Source: JBBQYA01 sp031412335 (GTDB lineage Bacteria; Bacteroidota; Bacteroidia; Sphingobacteriales; Sphingobacteriaceae). From it: a stretch of 64,000 bases of DNA. Shown here in pieces: positions 52,335-60,624 of this stretch. Under the pieces are notes generated by a model. The model made no database searches, was not told where the DNA came from, and was given only the letters and a program-made list of their open reading frames with translations. Within the stretch, counting starts at the first letter, position 1; each line of letters begins with the position of its first letter. The translations under genes were made by a program, and so were the position numbers. The stretch spans positions 1-64,000 of the forward strand of contig JANOCT010000024.1 in assembly GCA_031412335.1 (NCBI GenBank), given 5' to 3'.

Positions 52335-53903
52335 CTATCGAACTATAAGTAACGGTTGATTTTGCCGATTACCATTTGATTCTAAGACAACTTCATACCT
52401 GCCAGAAACTAAATCGGAAAGAGAAATTTCTTTACTATGAAGGCCAGAAAGATGGCTTTGATTTTCAAAAACACTTTTTACCAATTTACCACTCATATCA
52501 AATATCCTAAGAGAAATTTTAGAATTTGCAGACAATGTATAACCAATTTTAATTTCACTAGATGATGGATTTGGTGAAATAGGATATAATTTATCTTTTA
52601 CCAAATAAAATTGGGAAGGAATTGAACTGGTTTGATCAAAAATTATATTTTCATCACCAGCTTGATACGGAAGAAATAATAATGGCAAATAATACATTTC
52701 ATCAGATGTATTTTCTCCCCAGCTAACTAATTTTGGCGGGTTGTTTGGGTTTAACACATTATTGGTAGTGTTATCATATTTTGCAAAAGCATGAATTGCA
52801 GAGCCTTGCGGAAGTTTAATTAATTGTTTGAAGGCAAATGTTCCTTGCCAATTAAAATCCCAATCGCCAATTCTAATTAAATTGATAGTATCATTTGTTG
52901 GGGTGATCGCATATACATTCCAACTCTGACCTAACAAATGACAATGTGGACCAATACCAAGCATACTAATATCTTGGGTTACATTCCAAATTCCATGAAA
53001 TTCTTTTACTTGATTGGCAGGTATAATAAATGGGCCATTAATAAGAACTCCTGGCAATGGAACCATAATATGAGAATTGACATATCTGGTTGCAGGTTGT
53101 TTTGCAAAAAATAAATTAACAGTGGTACTATCCGTTTCATCTGCAGAAACTGGGGCGTAATGCATTTGCAATTTTAAGTCAGTACCAGCATATAGTTTTT
53201 GTGCAATTCCTAAGGTATATTCCAAAGGCTTTTGCCCAGGAACATACCCAGGTAATTGTGCATCTAACTGAGTAGCTGAAGTAGAACCAGATTCATATCC
53301 ATATTCAGGTGTTGCGGCATCATCTGCTGCTGCGGTACCAGTTGTATCTGCCCAAATTAATGTGTGATGAAGAATTCTTTTATTTCCTGGACGAACCTCA
53401 AGTGCAACTAAATCAGTGTCGCGAGCTATTCCTGTCGGCAATACAAAATACCGATATTCATCTTTATTGTTTCCAACATGATTATAGCTTTGTGCAAATG
53501 AAAGTACTAAATCTGGAGTTCCAATTTGTGAACCTGACGGAAAAACAGGCAATGCTGGTTCTAGAGATGGATCGCCTTGAGGAGTTCCACTATCAACCCA
53601 ATCAGCAATTTTCTGAATTTCTACGGAACTTAAAAAATTTTCATTTCGTAGGGTTTGTACTCCTTGTTCAGGTTTCCATGGAGGCATATATTTTATTCCG
53701 GTTACGTATTTAATCATACTTGCCCATGATTGTACTTCTGTATAATTCGTTAATGAAAAGGGAGCAACCTCTCCTGGTCGGTGGCAAGGAGTACAATGAT
53801 TATAAATAATGGTCGCAATATCTTCGCTAAAATTTACAGTCTGAGCTTTAGTATTGGAAAATAAAACGAATGAAATAATAAAAGTAAATAGGGTTTTTTT
53901 CAT
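52335..53903 (-). CDS. Cytochrome c / PHM-like copper monooxygenase fusion with T9SS sorting domain
   Basis: A 522-residue secreted protein with signal peptide (residues 1-20). A haem c domain follows (Cys37-x-x-Cys40-His41, with a Met in KYMPPW as likely sixth ligand). A domain resembling copper type II, ascorbate-dependent monooxygenases (peptidylglycine hydroxylating monooxygenase and dopamine beta-hydroxylase) comes next. By alignment to the mammalian motifs, copper H ligands would be His179, His180 and His248 (LQMHYAP). Copper M ligands would be His320, His322 (GPHCHLLGQSW) and Met403 (TSDEMYY). The last about 80 residues, starting LYPISPNPSSSEIKIGY, are a T9SS type A sorting domain. The redoxin gene ends 10 bp upstream. 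The haem could supply electrons to copper; substrate unknown. Confidence 0.82.
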   Translation of the reverse strand: MKKTLFTFIISFVLFSNTKAQTVNFSEDIATIIYNHCTPCHRPGEVAPFSLTNYTEVQSWASMIKYVTGIKYMPPWKPEQGVQTLRNENFLSSVEIQKIADWVDSGTPQGDPSLEPALPVFPSGSQIGTPDLVLSFAQSYNHVGNNKDEYRYFVLPTGIARDTDLVALEVRPGNKRILHHTLIWADTTGTAAADDAATPEYGYESGSTSATQLDAQLPGYVPGQKPLEYTLGIAQKLYAGTDLKLQMHYAPVSADETDSTTVNLFFAKQPATRYVNSHIMVPLPGVLINGPFIIPANQVKEFHGIWNVTQDISMLGIGPHCHLLGQSWNVYAITPTNDTINLIRIGDWDFNWQGTFAFKQLIKLPQGSAIHAFAKYDNTTNNVLNPNNPPKLVSWGENTSDEMYYLPLLFLPYQAGDENIIFDQTSSIPSQFYLVKDKLYPISPNPSSSEIKIGYTLSANSKISLRIFDMSGKLVKSVFENQSHLSGLHSKEISLSDLVSGRYEVVLESNGNRQNQPLLIVR

Positions 53904-53913
53904 AAAATAAATT

Positions 53914-54435
53914 TTAAAAACTTATGTAACAACCAACTGGATTTGTTAATACGGGATTTATTGGTTTTTGATTCAGGTAATTCTCCAATGCACTATCGAG
54001 GTAATATTCTGTAACTACTTTTCTTCTTTTTCCTACTCGCTCAAAGCTATTGTCAATTTTTCCAGAGTAAATAATCTTACCTGAAAATTCTTCTATTACA
54101 AATACCTGTGGAGTAACAGTAGCATTCAATTTTTTTGTAATTATTTGATTTTCGTCAATCTGCATGTCAAAATTGAGCTTATATTTATTCTTAAAATCCT
54201 TTATACTTTGTTCATTACTTATGTCAATATTCGGAAAAACCCCTACAAACTGAACTTGACTTGATTCAAATTTTTTAACTAATCGATTTAATTCTAGTGT
54301 AGAGGATTGACAAACTGGGCATTTTTCTGAAAGAAAAACGAATACTTTTAGTATTGAATTTGCTTTTGCAAAAGATCCTAATGCAGAAAAACTCAAGAAA
54401 ATTAATATTGAAAATGTTCTGATTAAATTTTTCAA
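53914..54435 (-). CDS. Redoxin/thioredoxin-like exported protein
   Basis: A 173-residue thioredoxin-fold protein with a signal peptide (about residues 1-24, ending GSFAKA). It has the redox motif Cys39-Pro-Val-Cys42 in FLSEKCPVCQSS and the cis-proline loop VTPQVFVIEE. The C-terminal PVGCYISF adds a third cysteine, Cys169, a tail I recall from redoxin domains associated with copper monooxygenase-like proteins. It lies 10 bp before the cytochrome/copper enzyme gene, suggesting it reduces or loads copper into, or matures the haem site of, that enzyme. That partnership is inferred from position. Confidence 0.82.
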   Translation of the reverse strand: MKNLIRTFSILIFLSFSALGSFAKANSILKVFVFLSEKCPVCQSSTLELNRLVKKFESSQVQFVGVFPNIDISNEQSIKDFKNKYKLNFDMQIDENQIITKKLNATVTPQVFVIEEFSGKIIYSGKIDNSFERVGKRRKVVTEYYLDSALENYLNQKPINPVLTNPVGCYISF

Positions 54436-54500
54436 GTTTGGATATTTCAGCTTATGATTATTTTAACAACTAAAGGTTTAAAGCATTAAAAATTATATTG

Positions 54501-54932
54501 TTAGCTACTATGATCTACAACGATATACCATTTACCTTTTATTTTTTTCATCAATAATGTAAAATGACCAGCGGGCTCGTCTGCTGCTCTTTTCAATTTC
54601 CAAGTGCCTGCAACAAATGCAGATTCTTTGTTAATCACTTCTATTTTCAAAAACTCAAAACTGAGTTTACCCATCGCAGAAGCATCTGGATATGCCTTTT
54701 TATAATTCGCTAAAGTGGTTGCAAAGCCATATTTAGGGCCACTTTTACCAATAAATAACAGAGAATCTGAATTAACGTAAATCTCCATATATTTTTCTAT
54801 GCTACCAGTATTCCAGTCTTCAGCATTTTTTTGCATAGCTGCGATAATTTCCAATTGCTCGCTTTGTGAAAATGTTTGAACCGTATTAATCAGAAAAATG
54901 AGCAAAACTATTTTTAAACTTTTGAATATCAT
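54501..54932 (-). CDS. DUF4440/SnoaL-like secreted protein
   Basis: A 143-residue protein with signal peptide (about residues 1-22, ending TFSQ) and an NTF2-like fold. Recognisable pieces are AAMQKNAEDWNTGSIEKYME, a central strand region with ESAFVAGTWKLKRAADEPAG, and the final FTLLMKKIKGKWYIVVDHSS, typical of DUF4440. It is the first gene before the redoxin and the copper monooxygenase (65-bp gap), so it may be part of that unit. Ligand or activity unknown. Confidence 0.78.
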   Translation of the reverse strand: MIFKSLKIVLLIFLINTVQTFSQSEQLEIIAAMQKNAEDWNTGSIEKYMEIYVNSDSLLFIGKSGPKYGFATTLANYKKAYPDASAMGKLSFEFLKIEVINKESAFVAGTWKLKRAADEPAGHFTLLMKKIKGKWYIVVDHSS

Positions 54933-55143
54933 GGAATTGTTACTAATGTTAACTTAAAATATATAATCAAAGTGAAATTGCTCAATAATATTGAATAAAA
55001 ATAATTCAAATGACTTAACTAAAAATTAACTTAAGATAATATTTCAAAAAAGATTGTTGGAATTTCAAAACCATGTTCTATTTATTATTAGTTATCAAAC
55101 TTTTGCCTGCGAAAATCCGTTACCTTATTAATCAATTGATATT

Positions 55144-56241
55144 ATGAGAGGTTACGGATTTTCTGAGTTTACTCCTTCAGATCTACCAAAAGGTGGTTTT
55201 GAAGAATTATTAAAACTTTTTACCCAATTGCTAAACTATACAGCTGGCGATGCAGGCGAGTCTTTAGCTTGGATGAATGAGTTGGATAAAAAGTATAATT
55301 TAACGAATGATGAATACGGAATGGGTGATTTTATCGATGAATTAAAAGAAAAAGGATATTTGGATGATGGTGGACAAAAAGGAGAATTCAAAATTACAGC
55401 TAAAACTGAACAGACTATTCGCCAATCTGCATTGGAAGAAATTTTCGGTAAAATCAAAAAAGCTGGAAAAGGAAACCATAAAAGTAATTTCTCTGGACAG
55501 GGCGATGAAAAAAACTCCGAACGAAGAAGTTATGAATTTGGAGATAGTTTAGACCAGATTGACGTTACACAATCCATTCAAAATGCTCAAATTAATCACG
55601 GAATTAATGATTTCAGATTAACCGAAAGAGATTTGGAAGTGGAGGAACTTGATTATAAAACTCAAACTTCCACTGTTTTGATGATTGATATTTCGCACTC
55701 CATGATTTTGTATGGAGAAGATCGAATAACTCCAGCAAAAAAAGTTGCTATGGCTTTATCTGAGTTAATTAGTACAAGATATCCAAAAGATACCTTAGAT
55801 ATTGTAGTATTTGGAAATGATGCTTGGCCTATAACAATTAAGGATTTGCCTTATTTACAGGTTGGTCCTTACCATACCAATACGTATGCAGGTTTGGAAT
55901 TGGCAACTGATATTTTACGTAGACGAAAAACAAATAATAAACAAATATTTATGATAACGGATGGCAAACCAACTTGCCTGAAGGAAGGATTAAAATATTA
56001 CAAAAATAGTGTTGGATTGGATCGTAAGGTTGTAAATAAAACTTTGAACATGGCAGCTCAATGCAAAAGACTTAAAATTCCTATAACTACATTTATGATT
56101 GCCAAAGACCCTTATTTACAACAATTTGTGCGTTCGTTTACTGAAATAAATGGTGGGAAAGCATTTTATAGTTCGTTAAATGGGTTGGGTGAATATATTT
56201 TTGAGGATTACATTAAGAATAGAAGAAGAACCGTAAGATAG
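55144..56241 (+). CDS. VWA domain-containing protein paired with an AAA+ ATPase
   Basis: A 365-residue protein without signal peptide. Residues 1-165 are charged and helical (MRGYGFSEFTPSDLPKGGFE and following). The C-terminal half is a von Willebrand factor A domain with an intact metal-ion site: Asp182-x-Ser184-x-Ser186 in LMIDISHSM, then Thr in PYHTNTYAGL and Asp in FMITDGKPTC. The AAA+ gene follows after 62 bp. VWA/AAA+ pairs of this kind (MoxR-like or BchD/BchI-like) act as chaperones for metal insertion or complex assembly. The client here is not evident. Confidence 0.85.
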   Translation: MRGYGFSEFTPSDLPKGGFEELLKLFTQLLNYTAGDAGESLAWMNELDKKYNLTNDEYGMGDFIDELKEKGYLDDGGQKGEFKITAKTEQTIRQSALEEIFGKIKKAGKGNHKSNFSGQGDEKNSERRSYEFGDSLDQIDVTQSIQNAQINHGINDFRLTERDLEVEELDYKTQTSTVLMIDISHSMILYGEDRITPAKKVAMALSELISTRYPKDTLDIVVFGNDAWPITIKDLPYLQVGPYHTNTYAGLELATDILRRRKTNNKQIFMITDGKPTCLKEGLKYYKNSVGLDRKVVNKTLNMAAQCKRLKIPITTFMIAKDPYLQQFVRSFTEINGGKAFYSSLNGLGEYIFEDYIKNRRRTVR

Positions 56242-56303
56242 ATTAAATAAATAAGAAAAAATAAAAATCATAACCAGTACAAAACTGGAAACTAAATACA
56301 TTC

Positions 56304-57818
56304 ATGACAATAAAGCAATTAATAAAAATAAAAACATTTGGTGAACTTAAAGCATCAGGATATACCACCAGATCCATAAAAGAAGAACTGAGAGAGAATT
56401 TAATTATTCAATTAAAAAGTAAGGAGAATGGATTTAAAGGAATAGTTGGTTTTGATGATTCGGTAATTCCAGATATTCAAACTGCAATACTTTCACGCCA
56501 TAATATTTTATTACTTGGTTTACGTGGACAAGCAAAAACGCGAATTGCTCGTTTAATGATTCAATTATTAGACGAATACATTCCATACGTAACCGGATCA
56601 GATTTATTTGATGACCCATTTGATCCAATTTCTTGGCATGCACACAATGAAATAACCACAAAAGGTGACTTAACAGAAATTTCTTGGTTGCATAGAGACG
56701 ATCGATATACCGAAAAACTAGCAACACCAGATGTTACCGTTGCAGATTTAATTGGTGATGTAGATCCAATAAAAGCAGCTACATTAAAATTACCTTATTC
56801 TGACGAACGCGTAATTCATTACGGATTAATTCCAAGATCGCATCGAGGGATTTTTGTTATCAACGAATTACCTGATTTACAAGCCAGAATTCAGGTTTCT
56901 TTATTTAATATTTTGCAAGAAGGTGATATACAAATTCGTGGATTTAAATTAAGATTACCTTTACAAATCCAATTCGTATTTACGGCTAATCCCGAAGATT
57001 ATACCAATAGAGGATCCATCGTAACTCCATTGAAAGATAGAATTGAAAGTCAAATTCTAACTCATTATCCAAAAACTATTGCCTTATCAAAACAAATAAC
57101 GCAAGCGGAAGCAAGGCTTACTGAAAGTCAAAAAAGCACCGTACATGTGCATGAATTGATGAAAGATTTAATTGAGCAAATTGCATTTGAAGCACGTGGA
57201 AGTGAATATATTGATAAAAAAAGTGGTGTTTCAGCTCGATTAACCATAAGTGCTTACGAAAATCTAATTGGTGGAGCAGAGCGTAGAATGCTGATTAATA
57301 ATGAAAAACAGGCTTATGTTCGTATTGCAGATTTATTAGGTGTAATTCCAGCAATTACCGGAAAAATAGAATTAGTGTATGAAGGCGAACAAGAAGGACC
57401 AGCAAAAGTTGCACATATATTAATCGGTAAAGCAATAAAAGCTCTAATTCCTGAATATCTACCTGATCCAGAAAAAATTAAAAAGAGTAAAGTAAAAAAT
57501 CCATATAATGATATAATTAAATGGTTTGGTGCTGGAAATCGGGCGGTTATTACGGATGGGATTTCTGAACAAGAATATCAAAAAGAACTTGACTCAGTAG
57601 AAGGATTAAAAGATTTAATTGCCTTTATCTATCCAAAAGGAGATAAACAATTAAAATATCTAATGATGGAACTTGCTTTACATGGTTTGTCTGAGTTTTC
57701 TATGTTAAGTAAACAATATCTGGAAAACGGGTATGAATTTAAAGATATGTTCAATACCTTGTTTAATACCACAATTGAAGAAGATGATGAAGATTTTAAT
57801 GAAGACAATTATCGTTAG
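56304..57818 (+). CDS. AAA+ ATPase of the magnesium chelatase subunit I / MoxR type
   Basis: A 504-residue ATPase. The P-loop reads GLRGQAKT (residues 72-79), a variant with Ala in place of the usual Gly before Lys-Thr. The Walker B-like stretch is GIFVINELPDLQ, with Asn-Glu. RIQVSLFNILQEGDIQIRGF and LQIQFVFTANPEDYTNRGSI are typical of BchI/ChlI and MoxR proteins, and PLKDRIESQILTHYP contains the sensor region. The C-terminal 150 residues are an extra helical domain with an acidic tail (EEDDEDFNEDNYR). It presumably works with the VWA protein upstream. No chlorophyll or cobalamin gene is near, so true magnesium chelatase is unlikely. Confidence 0.87.
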   Translation: MTIKQLIKIKTFGELKASGYTTRSIKEELRENLIIQLKSKENGFKGIVGFDDSVIPDIQTAILSRHNILLLGLRGQAKTRIARLMIQLLDEYIPYVTGSDLFDDPFDPISWHAHNEITTKGDLTEISWLHRDDRYTEKLATPDVTVADLIGDVDPIKAATLKLPYSDERVIHYGLIPRSHRGIFVINELPDLQARIQVSLFNILQEGDIQIRGFKLRLPLQIQFVFTANPEDYTNRGSIVTPLKDRIESQILTHYPKTIALSKQITQAEARLTESQKSTVHVHELMKDLIEQIAFEARGSEYIDKKSGVSARLTISAYENLIGGAERRMLINNEKQAYVRIADLLGVIPAITGKIELVYEGEQEGPAKVAHILIGKAIKALIPEYLPDPEKIKKSKVKNPYNDIIKWFGAGNRAVITDGISEQEYQKELDSVEGLKDLIAFIYPKGDKQLKYLMMELALHGLSEFSMLSKQYLENGYEFKDMFNTLFNTTIEEDDEDFNEDNYR

Positions 57819-57845
57819 TATCTTGCGCTTTCATTTTAATTAAAC

Positions 57846-59114
57846 ATGGACGACGGTCGGATTCGATTTCTTCTTTTTACCGGAGGAATTTTACTTATTC
57901 TTAATCTGTATGTTTTTCAAGCTATTAAAACAGCTGTAAAAAACAAAAGTAAAAGAGTTAAAAATGGTATTTCAATTTCTTATTGGGGTCTTACTGCCCT
58001 TATTATTTTTGGAATATATTACAGCCAGTTCTATGCAAAAACAGGAATAATCAGAAATTCTGTTACTGTTTTATATTTTGTTATGATAATATCAGAACTC
58101 TTTGTTATTCCATTTTTATTGGTTGATGATATAAGAAGAGCTTTTATTTTTTTTAAGAACAAGATTACAAAAAGATTAAGTTCAGCGACAGATCCTGTAA
58201 CTCATGCTGCAAAAGAAGCAACATTATCTCGATCAGAATTTTTGAGTAAAGCGGGTTTAATTGTTGCAGCAGTCCCTTTTTCAATTATCAATTTTGGAAT
58301 GCTAACCGGAGCATATGATTATAAGGTAAGACGCGTACCCTTAATTCTCCCAAACCTTCCATCACAATTTTCCGGATTAAAAATAATTCAGATTTCTGAC
58401 ATTCACTCAGGAAGTTTTTACGATAAAAAAGCAGTAATGGCTGGTGTAGAAATGTTGATGAAAGAAAAAGCAGATGTAATATTTTTTACGGGTGATCTTG
58501 TAAATGATAAGGCAAAGGAAATGATTGATTATCAAGACATATTCTCGAAAGTGAAAGCTCCAATGGGAGTATATTCTGTAACTGGAAATCATGATTATGG
58601 AGATTATAGCTGGTGGCCAAATGATGCAAAAAAAGCAAAGAATTTTGAAGATTTAAAAACCACTCATGCTAATATGGGATGGAATTTATTGATGAATGAT
58701 CATAAATTACTAACCATTGGCGGAGAAAGCATTGCTATTTTAGGTATAGAAAACTGGGGAGCAGCTGGCAGATTTCCAAAATATGGAAAAATGGATATAG
58801 CGAAAAAAGGAACGGAAGACGCAGCAGTTAAACTATTATTATCGCATGATCCAAGCCATTGGAACGCGAAAATCACAAAAGAACACGTAGACATTGATGC
58901 TATGTTTGCTGGTCACACCCATGGTATGCAATTTGGTTTTCAATTTGGAAATTTACAATGGAGTCCAGTTCAATATATGTATCCAGAATGGGCAGGTCTT
59001 TACAAAAACAATCATCAACAACTTTATGTAAATGTCGGTTATGGCTTTATTGGCTATCCCGGTAGAGTAGGTATTCTTCCTGAAATTACAGTTTTTGAAT
59101 TGAAAAAGGCATAA
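57846..59114 (+). CDS. Membrane-anchored metallophosphoesterase
   Basis: A 422-residue protein with about four transmembrane segments in residues 1-165. A calcineurin-like phosphoesterase domain follows with all five metal motifs: QISDIHSGS, FFTGDLVND, VTGNHDYGD, LLLSHDPSHW and AGHTHGMQFG. The domain resembles YkuE/YaeI-type enzymes that in some bacteria act on UDP-diacylglucosamine or other envelope phosphoesters. Start is 27 bp after the AAA+ gene, suggesting a shared transcript. The substrate is not evident. Confidence 0.9.
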   Translation: MDDGRIRFLLFTGGILLILNLYVFQAIKTAVKNKSKRVKNGISISYWGLTALIIFGIYYSQFYAKTGIIRNSVTVLYFVMIISELFVIPFLLVDDIRRAFIFFKNKITKRLSSATDPVTHAAKEATLSRSEFLSKAGLIVAAVPFSIINFGMLTGAYDYKVRRVPLILPNLPSQFSGLKIIQISDIHSGSFYDKKAVMAGVEMLMKEKADVIFFTGDLVNDKAKEMIDYQDIFSKVKAPMGVYSVTGNHDYGDYSWWPNDAKKAKNFEDLKTTHANMGWNLLMNDHKLLTIGGESIAILGIENWGAAGRFPKYGKMDIAKKGTEDAAVKLLLSHDPSHWNAKITKEHVDIDAMFAGHTHGMQFGFQFGNLQWSPVQYMYPEWAGLYKNNHQQLYVNVGYGFIGYPGRVGILPEITVFELKKA

Positions 59115-59149
59115 CTTGCATAAGGAGTTTCATAATTCTCCTGTATTAA

Positions 59150-59995
59150 TTGAATATATTAAAATCTTTCATTTCCAATTATTTTATTGCTTTTTGCGGT
59201 TTAGGGCTCTTGCTTTTTACCGAAAAAACACTTGGTTCTGATATTAATCCTTTCCTAATAATTTTATTGGTTTTGGGTATTGGAATAATGTATAACCTCG
59301 ATCCATATATCAACTCCATAAAAAATCTACTTTCCAAGAATTTCAATTTAAACCATAACCAATTCGGCTTTGCGTCGATATTATTTATATTGCTTTCAGG
59401 TCTATTTCTATTTTTTGGATTAATAAAAATAATGACTGTTTTAAGTTTATTTATTTTATTATTCGCTACAACTATAGGAATTTTATACCAATTACCTATA
59501 GTAATAATACGTGAAACTCATTTCAGCTTAAAAAATATTCCGTATTTAAAAGTTCCTTTAATTGCCTTAGTTTGGACAATTATAACGCTAATTATTCCAC
59601 TTATTGAAGCTAATAAAATGAATGGAGAAAATTATTTATTTATAACAGAAAGGTTCTTATTTATTTTTGCTGTTGCTATTCCATTTGATATTCGCGATTA
59701 TGAAAAAGATAAAAAGAAAGGAATATACACGTATCCGGTAATATGGAATAATAAGATTTCAAAGCTTATCTCCATTGTATCAATATTCGGATTTCTATTT
59801 TGTGTTTATTTAAATAAAAAGGCAATAATGCCTATTAGTTTGTCATTGTATTTTACCGGCCTATATGCAATTATTTTTATTTTGAGAAGCTCAACAAAAA
59901 GAAATAAAACATTTTTTACATTTGGAGTTGACGGTGTTTTGCTTGCTCCAATAGGTTTTTATTGGATAATACTATTCATGTTATCTTTACAGTAA
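59150..59995 (+). CDS. UbiA prenyltransferase-like membrane protein
   Basis: A 281-residue protein with about seven to nine transmembrane helices. A UbiA-type second aspartate motif is clear in DIRDYEKDKKKGIYTYP near residue 182. The first motif, expected as NDxxDxxxD, is reduced to YNLDPYINS near residue 48, so catalytic competence is uncertain. The start is a TTG at 59150; the codon before it is a stop, and the first ATG (about residue 46) would remove a transmembrane helix. AAGGAG at 59122-59127 is rather far upstream to be its ribosome site. It follows the metallophosphoesterase gene by 35 bp. Confidence 0.7.
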   Translation: MNILKSFISNYFIAFCGLGLLLFTEKTLGSDINPFLIILLVLGIGIMYNLDPYINSIKNLLSKNFNLNHNQFGFASILFILLSGLFLFFGLIKIMTVLSLFILLFATTIGILYQLPIVIIRETHFSLKNIPYLKVPLIALVWTIITLIIPLIEANKMNGENYLFITERFLFIFAVAIPFDIRDYEKDKKKGIYTYPVIWNNKISKLISIVSIFGFLFCVYLNKKAIMPISLSLYFTGLYAIIFILRSSTKRNKTFFTFGVDGVLLAPIGFYWIILFMLSLQ

Positions 59996-60009
59996 ACTAA
60001 ATATTACGT

Positions 60010-60480
60010 ATGAAATTAATCAGATCTGCCCTTTCAATTATTATATTACTGTTCTTATTTTCAAGTTGCAAAACAAAAACCTCTGATGAGCTGAAACCTT
60101 TTTTATTTATGATTGGTAATTGGCAATCATCAAAAGATAGTACAACTATGTTATATGAAAACTGGAAAGAAAGTGAAGGAAAATTTATTGGTGAAAGTTT
60201 TGCACTCAATCAACAAAGCGATACCGTTTTTTCTGAAAAAGCTGAACTTTTTTTTGATGGCAAAAATATAATTTATGCAGTATCAGTTGGTAATCAGAAA
60301 TGGGTTGATTTTACACATAAAGATAATCAAATTGATTTTGCGACCTTTGAAAACCTAAATAATGATTTTCCGCAGCGAATAATATATTCCTCTGCTGAAA
60401 GTAATAGGCTATTTGCAAAAATAGAAGGAAAAGTAGATGGTGGAATTGTGAGAGAGTATTTTGATTATAAAAAAAGATAA
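60010..60480 (+). CDS. DUF6265-like lipoprotein
   Basis: A 156-residue protein with a lipoprotein signal (Cys20 in FLFSSCKTK). The rest resembles DUF6265: FLFMIGNWQSS at the start, an alternating-strand middle with ENWKESEGKFIGESF, and the NDFPQRIIYSS motif. Function unknown. It starts 14 bp after the UbiA-like gene and is the last gene of the rightward run. Confidence 0.72.
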   Translation: MKLIRSALSIIILLFLFSSCKTKTSDELKPFLFMIGNWQSSKDSTTMLYENWKESEGKFIGESFALNQQSDTVFSEKAELFFDGKNIIYAVSVGNQKWVDFTHKDNQIDFATFENLNNDFPQRIIYSSAESNRLFAKIEGKVDGGIVREYFDYKKR

Positions 60481-60528
60481 ATTATCGAGAGACTTTATCA
60501 TTCTAGCTTTAATTCAATTAAAGGAAAC

Positions 60529-60624
60529 AAGAGATAAAATATTTTTTTAATCAACTACATAAAAATTACCGTTACTGGTATGAAATAATGATTATAAATA
60601 TTGGCTCTTTACATTTTATCTCTT
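60529..60624. repeat. 12-bp inverted repeat with wide spacing
   Basis: AAGAGATAAAAT (60529-60540) and ATTTTATCTCTT (60613-60624) are exact inverted copies 72 bp apart, in the gap between convergent genes. The right arm overlaps the stop end of the GH31 gene. It could form a long-loop structure at the 3' ends of both transcripts, or be chance in AT-rich DNA. Confidence 0.3.

Noticed and set aside
53309..53713. 134-codon plus-strand frame
   Set aside because: Entirely antisense to the cytochrome/copper enzyme gene, whose motifs are clear; the frame shows no domain or signal.
56304..57818. Magnesium chelatase for chlorophyll or a cobaltochelatase
   Set aside because: No other pigment or cobalamin genes are present, the P-loop is altered, and no H subunit is nearby; a MoxR-like chaperone role fits better.
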